From assembly GCA_023142975.1 (NCBI GenBank), contig JAGLIN010000120.1, positions 1 through 8,082 of the forward strand: a stretch of DNA of 8,082 bases. Direction: 5' to 3'. The translations under genes and the position numbers were made by a program. The stretch comes from Candidatus Parcubacteria bacterium. GTDB lineage: Bacteria > Patescibacteriota > Minisyncoccia > JAHIHE01 > JAGLIN01. The notes under the pieces were generated by a model. The model saw only the letters and a list, made by a program, of their open reading frames with translations. It made no database searches and was not told where the DNA came from. Below, piece by piece: positions 1-5,502 of the stretch (within the stretch, counting starts at the first letter, position 1; every line of letters begins with the position of its first letter).

Positions 1-89
1 TTCCCCAAATCATTCCCCAAAACCAGCCCAACATTCCGATCAGCTTCTTTTTGTATTCTTTTGTTTTTGTATTGATGCGTTAGTTGCAT
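1..89 (-). CDS. Possible start of a further gene, cut by the window edge
   Basis: An ATG three bases after the TAA stop of the Gmad2 protein opens a frame that stays open to base 1. It would encode about 29 residues beginning MQLTHQYKNKRIQKEAD. I do not recognise it. The leader is A-rich without a Shine-Dalgarno sequence, as for other genes here, and the tight spacing would fit an operon. A second minus-strand frame is also open to the edge after a TAA. It reads a lysine-rich stretch followed by the hydrophobic MLGWFWGMIWG, which looks like the start of a membrane segment. The two frames cannot be separated from so little sequence, and the stretch could also be non-coding. Confidence 0.22.
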   Translation of the reverse strand, partial: MQLTHQYKNKRIQKEADRNVGLVLGNDLG

Positions 90-92
90 TTT

Positions 93-1511
93 TTATTTTT
101 CTATAAATTTGAAAGTGGAAAGAATTTGATTATTTTCATCTACTGAAAATCTATTATCAAAGTTTTGAACAATATGATATTGTTTACCTTCAAATTCTAA
201 AAATATATTTTTTTCAGGCAAATCGCTATCGCAAGAAATGGTTTCGGCAACATATCCCATAACCCCACTTATTTTTGTCTCTTCGCCTTTGAATTTCTGT
301 ATTCCGTCTTGTTCAAGCCACTCTTTTAGAGGAAGCTTATATTGATTACGCGGTAAATATTCTAACGACGAAGATAAATGAATTTGAATATCACAATAAC
401 AAACCCTTTCTCCAAAAAGTTTTGATTTTTCTCTTTCTTTAGATATAAAACAAACAGAATGTGTGGGATATTTATCATGACTCATATCTTCTATGATCCA
501 CTTCTCTGGATACCTCATCTCAAACCCAAACTCCTCATTCCGATAAACTTTCCAATCCGCAGTTTCGTCTTCTTCTGTAAATTTGAAAGTGGAAAGGATT
601 TGATCAAATTCTTTTTCAGAAGTTGAATTATCATTTTTATAGATAATAATGTAAATGTTATTCTTTTGAATACAATTTAAATAAAGATCACCCTCATCAC
701 TCTTTTTAAGAAATCCTATTATTTTAATATTATTTGAATATATCTCTTCCTTTTGAACCTCGTTATTTTTTAAATTTTCATCTATTATTCCTTTTGACCA
801 TTTTTCATTTGCAATGCTTATTTGGAAATCATGGGACAAGCCAGATGCTCCCTTACTAAGCATAATTTCTGAATTTAATTTATATCTATCTTCTGTCCAA
901 AAATTTATTCTCTCCTCACTATTTTTTTCTATAATATAATTATTGGGGTACTTCATCTCAAAACCATATTTTTCATTCCGATAAACTTTCCAATCCGAAA
1001 AAGCATCTTTATATTCCTCAAAAACCACCGGCACTTCAACTTTATAAATCTCACTCCCATCCTTCGCGCTCTCCTCAAAAATTTCTATCAAGCCGTTTTT
1101 TGTCTGTGGCGTTTTATAACTTATTTCTTTCTCAAATGAATATAATTTATCCATCCAGCCATCAGCAGTTATAAAATCATCGGCTAAAATATTTTTGTTA
1201 TTATCTGATATTCTAATCCTGACATTCGCTTCGTAAACATTCGCTTTTCCGGAAATTAAAACAGGGCTTTTTATTGTTGCGTTTTTCTGCGGCGATTTAA
1301 CTTGAATAAATTCATTCCCAAAATAGTTATCTGTAATTTCCAAAGACGGTTTTTGAATTACAGGGGTTACATTTTCTTTAATCCCCAAAACCAAATATCC
1401 AATTAATCCATAAACAGCGCCAATACCGACAATAAGAATGACAGTAATTATGATGCCTGGCAGATTTGGGAGAGAGATCGTTTTTTCTGGTTTTTTTGTT
1501 TTGTTTTGCAT
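93..1511 (-). CDS. Membrane-anchored Gmad2 protein with two PsbP-like modules
   Basis: The predicted protein has 472 residues. A short basic N-terminus (MQNKTKKPEK) precedes one hydrophobic segment at about 19-43, so most of the chain should lie outside the membrane. Residues about 68-164 resemble the Gmad2 immunoglobulin-like domain (VKSPQKNATIKSPVLISGKA, a GWM turn, an EIFEES strand and a VEVPVVF ending). Two PsbP-like modules follow at about 173-311 and 319-470. Each opens with DWKVYRNE..GFEM.YP and closes with ILSTFKF. A TTG codon upstream would add 17 residues, but I chose the ATG at 1511 because the added stretch lies over a probable promoter and a palindromic repeat. Gmad2 was named from sporulation and germination proteins, but in small-genome bacteria such proteins are usually of unknown surface role. 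Substrate and partners are unknown. The nearest upstream gene is galT, 153 bases away across a palindromic unit, so this gene probably has its own transcription start. Confidence 0.8.
   Translation of the reverse strand: MQNKTKKPEKTISLPNLPGIIITVILIVGIGAVYGLIGYLVLGIKENVTPVIQKPSLEITDNYFGNEFIQVKSPQKNATIKSPVLISGKANVYEANVRIRISDNNKNILADDFITADGWMDKLYSFEKEISYKTPQTKNGLIEIFEESAKDGSEIYKVEVPVVFEEYKDAFSDWKVYRNEKYGFEMKYPNNYIIEKNSEERINFWTEDRYKLNSEIMLSKGASGLSHDFQISIANEKWSKGIIDENLKNNEVQKEEIYSNNIKIIGFLKKSDEGDLYLNCIQKNNIYIIIYKNDNSTSEKEFDQILSTFKFTEEDETADWKVYRNEEFGFEMRYPEKWIIEDMSHDKYPTHSVCFISKEREKSKLFGERVCYCDIQIHLSSSLEYLPRNQYKLPLKEWLEQDGIQKFKGEETKISGVMGYVAETISCDSDLPEKNIFLEFEGKQYHIVQNFDNRFSVDENNQILSTFKFIEK
104..604 (-). 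repeat. Direct repeat at the 3' ends of the two PsbP-like modules
   Basis: Bases 104-130 and 578-604 match at 26 of 27 positions, with the first 19 identical. They encode the shared ILSTFKF module ending on the minus strand. The copies are 474 bases (158 codons) apart and in frame, so they mark an internal duplication of the gene. Confidence 0.85.
535..997 (-). repeat. Direct repeat at the 5' borders of the two PsbP-like modules
   Basis: Bases 535-559 and 973-997 are identical over 25 bp and encode the DWKVYRNE opening of each module on the minus strand. They are 438 bases (146 codons) apart. Identical synonymous codons at the borders contrast with strongly diverged module interiors. Confidence 0.87.
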
Positions 1512-1532
1512 AGTGATAGAATTAATGATAAA

Positions 1533-1562
1533 AAAATAGAATCTATATATTTGGAGTGTCAA
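1533..1562 (-). promoter_or_regulatory. Candidate sigma70-type promoter for the Gmad2 gene
   Basis: On the minus strand a perfect TTGACA (1562-1557) is followed, after 18 bases, by TATTTT (1538-1533), four of six matches to TATAAT. Transcription would begin near 1526 and leave a leader of about 15 bases before the ATG at 1511. The -35 hexamer lies inside the arm of the palindromic repeat. The box match is seen; promoter activity is inferred. Confidence 0.42.
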
Positions 1563-1654
1563 ACGAGCCGTAGCGTAGTTTGACTGAAGAACGATAAAAT
1601 TTAATCTTACGATATTTCAAGTAGAACTTCACTGCGATTCGTTCTACACTCCAA
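1551..1654. repeat. Inverted pair of 27-nt hairpins with matching ends (REPIN-like unit)
   Basis: This 104-bp unit fills most of the gap between galT and the Gmad2 gene. Its outer ends are a perfect inverted repeat, TTGGAGTGT and ACACTCCAA. Inside each end lies a 27-nt hairpin of the same design (1558-1584 on plus, 1621-1647 on minus). Each has 7-bp arms, a GA facing G-N-A internal loop, two inner base pairs and a CGYA tetraloop. The arms are GTCAAAC/GTTTGAC in one and GTAGAAC/GTTCTAC in the other, so two base pairs differ with compensation. The layout resembles REP doublets (REPINs), but no REP-associated transposase is in the window. It follows the galT stop but has no U-tract, so it is not a canonical terminator. 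Confidence 0.78.
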
Positions 1655-1664
1655 GGCTAAAAAA

Positions 1665-2618
1665 CTATTCCCGATAAAATTCAGCTACGTTTTCTGGGGA
1701 AACTTTGACAATATTAGAACTCGTTGCCAATTCAAACCCCGCCCAAGTATTTACCCTTGGCGCGATCACAAAATGAAAATGCAAATCTTCTCCAGCTGGC
1801 GAGTAGTGCAAGTAAAAATTATAAGAAATGCCTGCTCCCTCAAGTTTTGGCAGAATCATTTTAAATGTTTCAGCTAAATTTTTAAACTCCGCTTCTTTTA
1901 ATTCGGTTATATTTTGATAATGTTTTTTTGGAAAAATCAACGCCTCATAATTAAATCTTGGCGCGTATGGCGCGAAACAAATAAAATCATCGTTAGCAAA
2001 AATAAATCGTTCGCTTTTTTCTTCGCTTTTTATTATGTCGCAATATGGACAGTTCTTGTATTTTTTCACAGCGTCAACTTTTTCCTTAATTAAAGATGGA
2101 ATGGTGTTTGTGGCGATAATCTGACTGTGAGAATGAACAAGTGAAGTCCCCGCTTTTGCTCCGCTGTTCTTAAAAATCTGCACATATTTTATGCCGTCTT
2201 TCGCGCTCAATTCTTTCATTCTTAACGCATAAACTTTTAACACTTCTTCAATTTCCTCCACACTCAAATCCGCCAACTGTTTTTCGTGATCTGGCGTTTC
2301 CGCAATAATTTCGTGAAATCCAAACGCTTCGCCGTTTGTGTAAAATTTATTTTTTGTTTCAATCTCTTTCTTCAAGCTTTCATCAACTGCGGGAAATTTA
2401 TTCAAGAACCAACGCACTTGCCATTCATCTTTTTTATTTTTATTACTAATTCTCCCGATCTCCGGCGGAGTTAAATTCTCACTTCCAGGACAAAAATAAC
2501 AAACGCTCTCTTTACTACTTTTCGTTTTATCTTTTTCAAACTGCTGTGGTCTCTTAGCGCGATCAGACGCAATATAACTCCAGCGATTAAGAATGTAATC
2601 TTTTCGTAGTTTTATCAT
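1665..2618 (-). CDS. galT: Galactose-1-phosphate uridylyltransferase-type enzyme
   Basis: The 317-residue protein is a GalT of the histidine-triad superfamily, built from two HIT-like halves. The family passes a nucleotidyl group between a nucleotide sugar and a sugar-1-phosphate through a covalent nucleotidyl-histidine, in the cytosol. Visible markers are Cys40 and Cys43 in CYFCPG, His111 in ETPDHEKQL, and His162 in VHSHSQIIA, matching the zinc ligands of the E. coli enzyme. His164 is the expected nucleophile and Gln166 follows. The usual HPH is HSH here. The second half carries C190-P-Y-C193 and LHFHFVIAPR. Length is slightly below the E. coli enzyme (about 348). The ATG start begins at a conserved-looking MIKLRKDYILNRW. 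The gene lies downstream of the glycogen synthase with 185 bases of repeat-rich DNA between. In this context it may supply or recycle UDP- or ADP-glucose. ADP-glucose phosphorylase activity, known in relatives, cannot be excluded. It ends with TAG. Confidence 0.9.
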   Translation of the reverse strand: MIKLRKDYILNRWSYIASDRAKRPQQFEKDKTKSSKESVCYFCPGSENLTPPEIGRISNKNKKDEWQVRWFLNKFPAVDESLKKEIETKNKFYTNGEAFGFHEIIAETPDHEKQLADLSVEEIEEVLKVYALRMKELSAKDGIKYVQIFKNSGAKAGTSLVHSHSQIIATNTIPSLIKEKVDAVKKYKNCPYCDIIKSEEKSERFIFANDDFICFAPYAPRFNYEALIFPKKHYQNITELKEAEFKNLAETFKMILPKLEGAGISYNFYLHYSPAGEDLHFHFVIAPRVNTWAGFELATSSNIVKVSPENVAEFYRE

Positions 2619-2646
2619 AATATGTTTTGTAAAAAGTAAATAGAAA

Positions 2647-2765
2647 AATTTCTACCCGGCTTTAGCCGAGGGTCCGCGAGGTTTTAACCTCAGTAAAAGC
2701 AGGATAAACGAGATTTCCGTCAGAGTCCTCTGTGGAGAGACTCTGACGAGACGGGAGTAGAAATT
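2647..2765. repeat. Composite palindromic intergenic element with nested hairpins
   Basis: Most of the gap between the glycogen synthase and galT is one structured block. Its ends are a perfect 9-bp inverted repeat, AATTTCTAC (2647-2655) and GTAGAAATT (2757-2765), extended by CCG/CGG. Inside are a CGGC-TTTA-GCCG hairpin (2657-2668), a palindrome GAGGTTTTAACCTC (2678-2691) and the strong 29-nt hairpin at 2719-2747. It is richer in G and C than its surroundings. No protein frame of interest crosses it. It looks like a dispersed non-coding repeat, and might also stabilise or end the mRNA of the upstream synthase, but it lacks a U-tract. Confidence 0.72.
2719..2747 (-). repeat. 29-nt hairpin, member 1 of a conserved-core family
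   Basis: Read on the minus strand, perfect 9-bp arms (GTCAGAGTC and GACTCTGAC) enclose the core TCTCCACAGAG. The core folds as a bulged T, three CTC/GAG pairs and a CACA tetraloop. The same core sits at the same offset in the hairpin at 7658-7686, with different arms. Confidence 0.8.
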
Positions 2766-2824
2766 AATCCCAACTAATTTCTATAAATCTCAACAAGTTT
2801 CTATCAATTTCCACGAATTTCCAC
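2765..2824 (-). repeat. Six-copy degenerate 10-bp tandem repeat at the 3' end of the glycogen synthase gene
   Basis: Read on the minus strand, 60 bases divide into six 10-mers: GTGGAAATTC, GTGGAAATTG, ATAGAAACTT, GTTGAGATTT, ATAGAAATTA, GTTGGGATTA. The first two units encode the last residues of the synthase (VEIRGN) and reach into its TGA stop. The last unit touches the end of the palindromic element. The repeat shifts frame each unit, so it is a DNA repeat, not a peptide repeat. Confidence 0.7.
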
Positions 2825-4606
2825 CGCCTTATCCTGCGCTTCAATATAATTTGTTGCGAAATTTTCCCAATCGGCCATAAAAGCGACCTTGCGCGCCTGG
2901 ATTTTATTGTCAATTCTCTGCCTTTTTGTAAAAAGCGTATAATTATAAAGAATATCAACAAAATCATTGATTATTTCTTCTTTCTTTTCATTTTCTATAT
3001 CTAAAATATAAATTCCAGGGACTTTTTTATCGTGAAGCGTATCATAAAAATATCTGCCGAATCCTGATAAATTGCTTGTCAGAGAAGCAACTCCCAACGC
3101 GGCAGTTTCTAGCGGAGTGTATCCCCAAGGCTCATAATAAGAAGGGAATATTCCCAAATGACATGCCTGAAGGCTTTGGTAATAATCAAGATCGCCGAGC
3201 CCATCGGCGCCCGTCAAATAAATCGGATAGAAAATAACTTTTACTCTGTCTTCTTCTCTGTTTTTAAGTCCTGCTTTTAGAAAAGCTTTTAAAGTAGGAT
3301 CATTTTTGCTGTCTGTTATTTTATGCGTTGAAAGCGGCGCTTCTCCTCCTTTGGATTTTAGTCTGAGAATTTTTCTTTTTATTTTAAGAATAAAATCATC
3401 ATCAAAAATTGATTTTTCGCTTATTTTGGTTTCCGAAGTAATCGTGTATAATAAATTTTCTTCAATATTATCTTTTTCCTCTTCTAATAAATCCGTGATG
3501 TCGCGATACGCTTCTCTCGCTTCAATTATTTCTTGTCTGATGCCATCCGTTCCCGTTGGCACCCAGAAAAAAGTTACAACGGTTTTTTTGCTTTTGTTTT
3601 TCTTCATTTTTTCATTAAGTTTTCCAAGAGATTCTATCGTGATGTCCAGCCCCTTGTTGTGAAATTCATAACGGCTGGCGGTAAACATAAACAAAGTATT
3701 TTTTAGATCAATTTTATAATACGGAAAAAAATAATAAAGCGCGAATTCGCGCAGTTTGTTTCTGTATATTTTATGTTTCAACGCCGCTTTTTCAAAACTT
3801 GGAAATTGCGACATATCCAAGCCGTTTGGCAAGATAACATCAACTTTCCTTTTAAGAAGATGTTTTGCTTCCAGCGCGGTAATTTGACTCACCGTCGTAA
3901 AAACATCCGCCGCCTTAGCGCTTGCCTTTTCCATTAAATGTTTGGCTTGCATTCCATATTTATACGCTTCTTTTTCCGGATCTATTTTATCTAAAACCGA
4001 ATAAAGATCATATCCATGTCCAGCTAAGGTTCTTCCAAGCGATGTGGCATGCGTTGTAAAAATCGTTGCTACTTTTACCTTATTCTTTTTCAAATACAAA
4101 ACCGCTCCTCCTGAAAGCCACTCATGCGCCTGCGCGGCTATTTTTTTATCATGATGAACCTTGCTTATTTTTTCAATCAGAATTCCAACCGCCCAGCTCC
4201 ATAAAACAGGCTCATTGAAATCATAAGGAGCGTCCAAAGAATCAACTTTAAAATCATCCCAAATTTCTTTTTTGATATTATCAACTCGCGGCCAAAAGTT
4301 TTTACAGTCAATTAAAATTACTTTCGGCTCTCCGTCAACAAGCCATTTTCCAAAATGACAAACAATCCCCTCTTTTTTTAACTCATTATAAACTTCCATA
4401 TATTTTTCTGGAACAGGATCTTCTTTGAATGTTGTTCTGCTCGCTTCAATAAAATACGGTCCGATCAAATAATATTCATCCTTATAATACCTTTGCATCT
4501 GCACGGCTTTTGAACTCAGGACTGTAAAAATTCCACCGACTTTATTGCACACTTCCCAAGAAATTTCAAAAAGCATATTCGCTTTTGGTTTGATGTTGTT
4601 TTTCAT
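2804..4606 (-). CDS. GT3-family glycogen synthase
   Basis: The 600-residue enzyme adds glucose from a nucleotide sugar to the non-reducing end of an alpha-1,4-glucan in the cytosol. It resembles the eukaryotic and Bacteroidetes GT3 type rather than the GT5 GlgA type. Marks in order are LFEISWEVCNKVGG (12-25), whose lysine and glycines contact the donor, AHEWLSGG (His161), TTHATSLGR (184-192), ASRYEFHNKG (310-319, with Arg312 and Lys318), and FPSYYEPWGYTPLETAALG from 488, where Glu492 and Glu500 are expected nucleotide-sugar contacts. TSNLSGFGRYF follows. Eukaryotic enzymes use UDP-glucose; the donor here is not fixed by sequence. The length suits bacterial GT3 and lacks the phosphorylated tails of animal enzymes. 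The gene begins 19 bases after the DUF5752-like gene, with an A-rich leader and no Shine-Dalgarno, so the two are probably cotranscribed. The last six residues (VEIRGN) come from a 10-bp tandem repeat, and the stop is TGA. Confidence 0.94.
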   Translation of the reverse strand: MKNNIKPKANMLFEISWEVCNKVGGIFTVLSSKAVQMQRYYKDEYYLIGPYFIEASRTTFKEDPVPEKYMEVYNELKKEGIVCHFGKWLVDGEPKVILIDCKNFWPRVDNIKKEIWDDFKVDSLDAPYDFNEPVLWSWAVGILIEKISKVHHDKKIAAQAHEWLSGGAVLYLKKNKVKVATIFTTHATSLGRTLAGHGYDLYSVLDKIDPEKEAYKYGMQAKHLMEKASAKAADVFTTVSQITALEAKHLLKRKVDVILPNGLDMSQFPSFEKAALKHKIYRNKLREFALYYFFPYYKIDLKNTLFMFTASRYEFHNKGLDITIESLGKLNEKMKKNKSKKTVVTFFWVPTGTDGIRQEIIEAREAYRDITDLLEEEKDNIEENLLYTITSETKISEKSIFDDDFILKIKRKILRLKSKGGEAPLSTHKITDSKNDPTLKAFLKAGLKNREEDRVKVIFYPIYLTGADGLGDLDYYQSLQACHLGIFPSYYEPWGYTPLETAALGVASLTSNLSGFGRYFYDTLHDKKVPGIYILDIENEKKEEIINDFVDILYNYTLFTKRQRIDNKIQARKVAFMADWENFATNYIEAQDKAVEIRGN

Positions 4607-4625
4607 TTTTGTTTTTTTAATTTAA

Positions 4626-4916
4626 TTATTTCGCTTTATACTTTTTCAATCTATCTTCAACGTCCTTGCTCATAGTTTTTAAAGTTTTTATCTTAGCAAG
4701 CTTGTTTGATAATGTTTCATCCTCTAAAACATTTTTTATCCAAACAGCAAAATCATTTTTTTCTTTATTAACATGGTAGCTAAAAGTATCCTTGCTCATT
4801 GTTAGCAAAGATTTTTTTAGGTCATTTAGATTTTTTAAAACAGGACCATTGTTAACCCAAAAACAAGATTCGTCTTGGGCGTTAATAATAGCCAACTTTT
4901 CTTTTATTTTTTTCAT
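4626..4916 (-). CDS. DUF5752-like small protein
   Basis: This protein of 96 residues has no predicted membrane segment or signal peptide, so it should be cytosolic. The central part, from FWVNNGPVLKNL through DTFSYHVNKEKNDFAVWI to DETLSNKL, resembles DUF5752. That is a family of unknown function whose members share an F-x-Y/W-V-x-x-G opening, an HV or HL after a conserved Phe, and a DF.xWI..V..D motif. The C-terminal 25 residues are basic and probably helical. No catalytic residues are evident. The gene starts 30 bases or so after a palindromic element, has a plausible promoter, and runs straight into the glycogen synthase with 19 bases between. Small size and coupling to the synthase suggest an accessory or regulatory role in glycogen metabolism, which is inference. 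The family call is from memory of the motif and not from a search. Confidence 0.8.
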   Translation of the reverse strand: MKKIKEKLAIINAQDESCFWVNNGPVLKNLNDLKKSLLTMSKDTFSYHVNKEKNDFAVWIKNVLEDETLSNKLAKIKTLKTMSKDVEDRLKKYKAK

Positions 4917-4930
4917 GGTTTTTGTTTTTA

Positions 4931-4959
4931 ATTTTATTTATTTAAATTAAATTTGTCAT
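4931..4959 (-). promoter_or_regulatory. Candidate promoter for the DUF5752-like and glycogen synthase genes
   Basis: On the minus strand ATGACA (4959-4954, five of six to TTGACA) is followed after 17 bases by TAAAAT (4936-4931, five of six to TATAAT). A start near 4924 would leave about 8 bases before the ATG at 4916. The -35 hexamer is the terminal base run of the palindromic repeat at 4954-4994. In such AT-rich DNA the -10 match alone means little; the spacing and the -35 make it plausible. Confidence 0.42.
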
Positions 4960-4994
4960 CTCGAAATGAGCGAAGCGATTGAGAGATCTGAGAG
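4954..4994 (+). repeat. 41-nt imperfect palindrome, copy A
   Basis: The element opens TGTCATCTCGAA and ends GAGAGATCTGAGAG. Outer arms ATCTC/GAGAT enclose AAT/ATT, then a GA-GC-GAA-GC-G core. It matches copy C (5502-5462, minus strand) at 33 of 41 positions and starts with the same twelve bases. Copies A and C face each other across the GIY-YIG gene. Confidence 0.8.
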
Positions 4995-5005
4995 TTAAGT
5001 TAACA

Positions 5006-5374
5006 TCACTGCAATTTATACTTTCCTCTTAATTCCTTAACGGTTTCTTTTATTACTTTCTCGGTAATTTCATTATCTTTAAAAAGCTTGTCGCTTAAGT
5101 CGTTTAAGTTAGGATTAGTACTTTTGACTAAATTGTCTTTCTTTTTTCTTCTCCATTTCTTAATTTCTTTTTTTCTTTCCATCATACTATAAACATCTTC
5201 ACATTGTTCAAAGTAGATAAGATATTTAAGTTTATATTTTTTAGTAAATTTACAGCCAAGATCATTTTTATGTTCAATCGTTCTTCTTATAATATCATTG
5301 GTAAATCCTATATAAAGTACGGTTTTTGAATAATTAGTTAAAATATAAATGTAAAAATTATATTCTTTTTGCAT
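5006..5374 (-). CDS. GIY-YIG domain endonuclease-like protein
   Basis: The 122-residue protein matches the small stand-alone GIY-YIG group (YhbQ/URI-like). Such domains cut DNA through one metal ion, with a tyrosine pair, an arginine and a glutamate. Visible parts are FYIYIL (the GIY element, Tyr8 and Tyr10), VLYIGFTNDIIRRTIEHK (the YIG element at 21-23, Arg30/31, His35), GCKFTKKYKLKYLIYFEQCED, then ERKKEIKKWRRKKKDNLV and NPNLNDLS. In relatives the helix reads REKxIKxWxR with the catalytic glutamate after Arg; here that position is Lys68. Glu66 and Glu70 are close but misplaced by alignment. About 27 residues follow the NDLS motif where many relatives end, and these are charged and helical. 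Palindromic repeats lie on both sides. The start has no Shine-Dalgarno, and the stop is TGA. Whether it is active, and on what DNA, is unknown. Confidence 0.88.
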   Translation of the reverse strand: MQKEYNFYIYILTNYSKTVLYIGFTNDIIRRTIEHKNDLGCKFTKKYKLKYLIYFEQCEDVYSMMERKKEIKKWRRKKKDNLVKSTNPNLNDLSDKLFKDNEITEKVIKETVKELRGKYKLQ

Positions 5375-5388
5375 AGAATAGATATTTA

Positions 5389-5502
5389 TGTCATTTCGAA
5401 CCCGTCAGGGTGAGAAATCTATAAATTATATTAAACAAACAGAATAGCTATATTTACTCAACTCTTAGATCTCTCAGTCGCTGCGGCTCCTTCGAGATGA
5501 CA
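5389..5502. repeat. Inverted pair of palindromes, copies B and C
   Basis: This 114-bp unit fills the gap between the GH57 stop and the GIY-YIG start. Copy B (5389-5420, plus) opens TGTCATTTCGAA and has an ATTTC/GAAAT arm and an inner ACCC-GTCA-GGGT hairpin. Copy C (5502-5462, minus) opens TGTCATCTCGAA and has a GA-GC-CGCA-GC-GA core. They face each other across a 41-bp AT-rich spacer, giving TGTCAT/ATGACA unit ends. Copy C begins one base after the GH57 TGA. The design parallels the unit at 1551-1654. Confidence 0.75.

Larger units (their letters stand above)
4954..5502. mobile_element. Possible GIY-YIG cassette bounded by inverted 41-nt palindromes
   Basis: A 549-bp segment begins with copy A and ends with inverted copy C, giving about 80 percent identical terminal inverted repeats. 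It encloses one gene, the GIY-YIG protein. Its right edge adjoins the GH57 stop codon directly. Its left edge lies 37 bases before the DUF5752-like start. Removing it would leave GH57, DUF5752 and glycogen synthase closely spaced on one strand. No target-site duplication is visible, and mobility is inference. The alternative is chance placement of common dispersed palindromes next to a gene that tolerates them. Confidence 0.35.

Noticed and set aside
1512..1562. TTG-initiated 17-residue extension of the Gmad2 protein
   Set aside because: It reads through a palindromic repeat and a likely promoter, and the basic-then-hydrophobic N-terminus of the protein begins naturally at the ATG at 1511.
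1621..1664. Intrinsic terminator of galT
   Set aside because: The hairpin is suitable, but the bases after it on the minus strand (TTGAAATATC) are not a U-tract. The mirrored partner hairpin points to a repeat unit.
2286..2474. Plus-strand open frame of 62 codons
   Set aside because: It lies wholly antisense to galT and shows no recognisable motif.
2764..2967. Minus-strand open frame of 67 codons overlapping the end of the glycogen synthase
   Set aside because: It uses a shifted frame of the synthase gene, and its tail is only a reading of the 10-bp tandem repeat.
3306..3662. Plus-strand open frame of 118 codons
   Set aside because: It is antisense to the glycogen synthase. Its Ser/Phe/Leu-rich product is what antisense of a Lys/Glu-rich gene gives.
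4954..5502. CRISPR array from the repeated TGTCAT copies
   Set aside because: There are only three copies, in mixed orientation, with unequal spacing and internal palindromes, and no cas genes are present.
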